DNA of 64,000 nt, taken from Solibacillus sp040274725 (GTDB lineage: Bacteria > Bacillota > Bacilli > Bacillales_A > Planococcaceae). Of the stretch, positions 63,065-64,000 are shown piece by piece. The notes under the pieces are model-generated. The model made no database searches. It saw nothing but the letters and a program-made list of their open reading frames with translations, and was not told where the DNA came from. Position 1 is the first letter of the stretch. The number at the start of each line of letters is the position of its first letter. The stretch spans positions 1 to 64,000 of the forward strand of contig JBEMAQ010000008.1 of assembly GCA_040274725.1 (NCBI GenBank), read 5' to 3'. The position numbers and the translations under genes are program-made.

Positions 63065-63911
63065 GTACTACACCCCCATGTAATTTCACAATTGTCGCGA
63101 GCTGATCACGCATGTCGAGACGATTAATAATGGCATCGAGCTGACCATGCTCGAGTAAAAACTCGGCTGTTTGGAAATCATCCGGTAGCTTTTCGCGCAC
63201 TGTTTGCTCAATGACACGTCGTCCTGCAAAACCAATTAAGCTTTGCGGCTCCGCAATATTTAAGTCCCCGATGGATGCAAAGCTCGCTGATACACCCCCT
63301 GTTGTCGGATGCGTCATGACTGAAATATATAATAGCCCTTCGTCACTATGACGCTTCAAGGCAACACTCGTCTTCGCCATTTGCATAAGTGACAACACAC
63401 CTTCTTGCATACGTGCGCCACCGCTCGCCGTAAAAATAATAAACGGCACACGCTGCGCGGTCGCCTTTTCTACCGCACGTGTAATTTTCTCGCCAACAAC
63501 CGAGCCCATTGAGCCCATACGGAAATTCGAATCCATAATCGCTAACACAATTGGCTGCCCCTTTAGGCTTGCTGTCCCGGTTAAAACTGCTTCATTTAAG
63601 CCTGTCTTTGCGACATCTGCCTGCACCTTTTCAATATAAGCAGGGAAGTTTAACGGATTAGTCGTTTGTAAATTACTATCAAGCGCTTCAAATGAACCTG
63701 TATCTACAAAGCTCTCCATGCGCTCTGTCGCATTCATCGTGAAATGGAACGCACATTTCGGGCATACTTTTAAATTGGCCTCTAACTCCTTTGTGACATG
63801 AATCGTTTTACACTTCGGACATTTAATGACCATCCCCCTTGGAAAGGCGCGCTCCTTTTCTACGATTTCATTTGCTCGTTTGCGACTGCTAAATAAATCA
63901 CGAATTGCCAT
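63057..63911 (-). CDS. accD: Acetyl-CoA carboxylase carboxyltransferase subunit beta
   Basis: 284 residues. Zinc ribbon with Cys31, Cys34, Cys50 and Cys53, then the crotonase-type domain with MGSMGSVVGEKITRA, FTASGGARMQEGVLSLMQM and VMTHPTTGGVSASFA. Partner of AccA in the heterotetramer. GGGGGA precedes the ATG. Expression may start upstream of the window, because the preceding gene is on the same strand 13 bp away. Confidence 0.97.
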   Translation of the reverse strand: MAIRDLFSSRKRANEIVEKERAFPRGMVIKCPKCKTIHVTKELEANLKVCPKCAFHFTMNATERMESFVDTGSFEALDSNLQTTNPLNFPAYIEKVQADVAKTGLNEAVLTGTASLKGQPIVLAIMDSNFRMGSMGSVVGEKITRAVEKATAQRVPFIIFTASGGARMQEGVLSLMQMAKTSVALKRHSDEGLLYISVMTHPTTGGVSASFASIGDLNIAEPQSLIGFAGRRVIEQTVREKLPDDFQTAEFLLEHGQLDAIINRLDMRDQLATIVKLHGGVVHG

Positions 63912-63924
63912 ACAATTGTCCCCC

Positions 63925-64000
63925 TTATAATAATTTCATCCACTTCTCATATGCTTCAATTGCCTCTGCGCGGTAGCCTAGCTGTATCGCCTTTAGCATT
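63925..64000 (-). CDS. 3' end of an upstream gene, unidentified
   Basis: The last 24 codons of an open frame on the minus strand read through to the window edge and end with IQLGYRAEAIEAYEKWMKLL and a TAA at 63927-63925, 13 bp before accD. In B. subtilis a malic-enzyme gene lies at this place, but this short helical tail is not enough to name it. Confidence 0.5.
   Translation of the reverse strand, partial: MLKAIQLGYRAEAIEAYEKWMKLL

Noticed and set aside
1..64000. Prophage, insertion sequence, integron or defence island
   Set aside because: No transposase, integrase, capsid, restriction or CRISPR-associated product is encoded; most genes follow Bacillales synteny.

Overview
The window is a chromosomal segment of a spore-forming, low-GC, Gram-positive bacterium of the order Bacillales. 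It most resembles the Planococcaceae (Solibacillus, Lysinibacillus or Kurthia type), inferred from gene order and protein sequence. The evidence is sspI (a spore protein), T-box leaders on aminoacyl-tRNA synthetase genes, AGGAGG-type ribosome binding sites, an S-layer-homology wall hydrolase, and long synteny with the Bacillus subtilis pheST-ysgA-sspI-glcD, infC-rpmI-rplT-ysdA-ysdB-ysdC, thrS-dnaI-dnaB-nrdR-gapB-coaE-mutM-polA-phoRP-mdh-icd-citZ-ytvI-fxsA-pyk-pfkA-accAD blocks. I saw no rRNA, tRNA, prophage, insertion sequence or CRISPR array.

Positions 1-18,000 are the accessory part: a DHA2 drug exporter with a divergent TetR regulator, the DEAD-box helicase DbpA, two c-di-GMP enzymes, a LysR regulator divergent from an F420-ligase-family protein, an amino acid permease, an SLH/NlpC-P60 wall hydrolase, a MarR regulator divergent from a CarD-like protein, an isochorismatase-family hydrolase, a small membrane protein and a soluble PAS-MCP receptor.

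Positions 18,000-31,300 hold pheST with a Phe T-box, an rRNA methyltransferase, sspI, glcD, a PTS-type EIIC protein, argF, an M42 peptidase, a dimeric dUTPase, ysdB, a DUF1294 gene and the infC-rpmI-rplT operon. A densely folded candidate noncoding RNA lies downstream of argF. Positions 31,400-39,600 hold a membrane chemoreceptor, a secreted BspA-type leucine-rich-repeat protein, thrS with its T-box, and a 7TM diguanylate cyclase.

Positions 39,600-64,000 are core metabolism and replication, almost all on the minus strand: dnaI, dnaB, nrdR, gapB, coaE, mutM, polA, a membrane protein, hflC-hflK, phoR-phoP, a MaoC-type hydratase, mdh, icd, citZ, fxsA, pyk, pfkA and accA-accD. ytvI is on the plus strand. 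Together these cover lower glycolysis, gluconeogenic GAPDH, the first TCA steps and the carboxyltransferase half of acetyl-CoA carboxylase.

The observations most worth following are: (1) a 170-bp, about 61% GC, multibranched element between gapB and nrdR; (2) the folded RNA candidate after argF, with two hairpins sharing the loop GAGACG; (3) four well-spaced ECF-type promoters (TGAAAC, 16-17 bp, CGTA or CGTC) in front of ysdB, the LRR protein, hflKC and fxsA, which suggest an envelope-stress regulon; and (4) several readable operator arrangements (ArgR at argF, a CcpN-like site at gapB, a CcpA cre at citZ, a MarR site between face-to-face promoters). Start codons were corrected from ribosome binding sites and promoters in about 20 genes. 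infC appears to start at the rare codon ATT.
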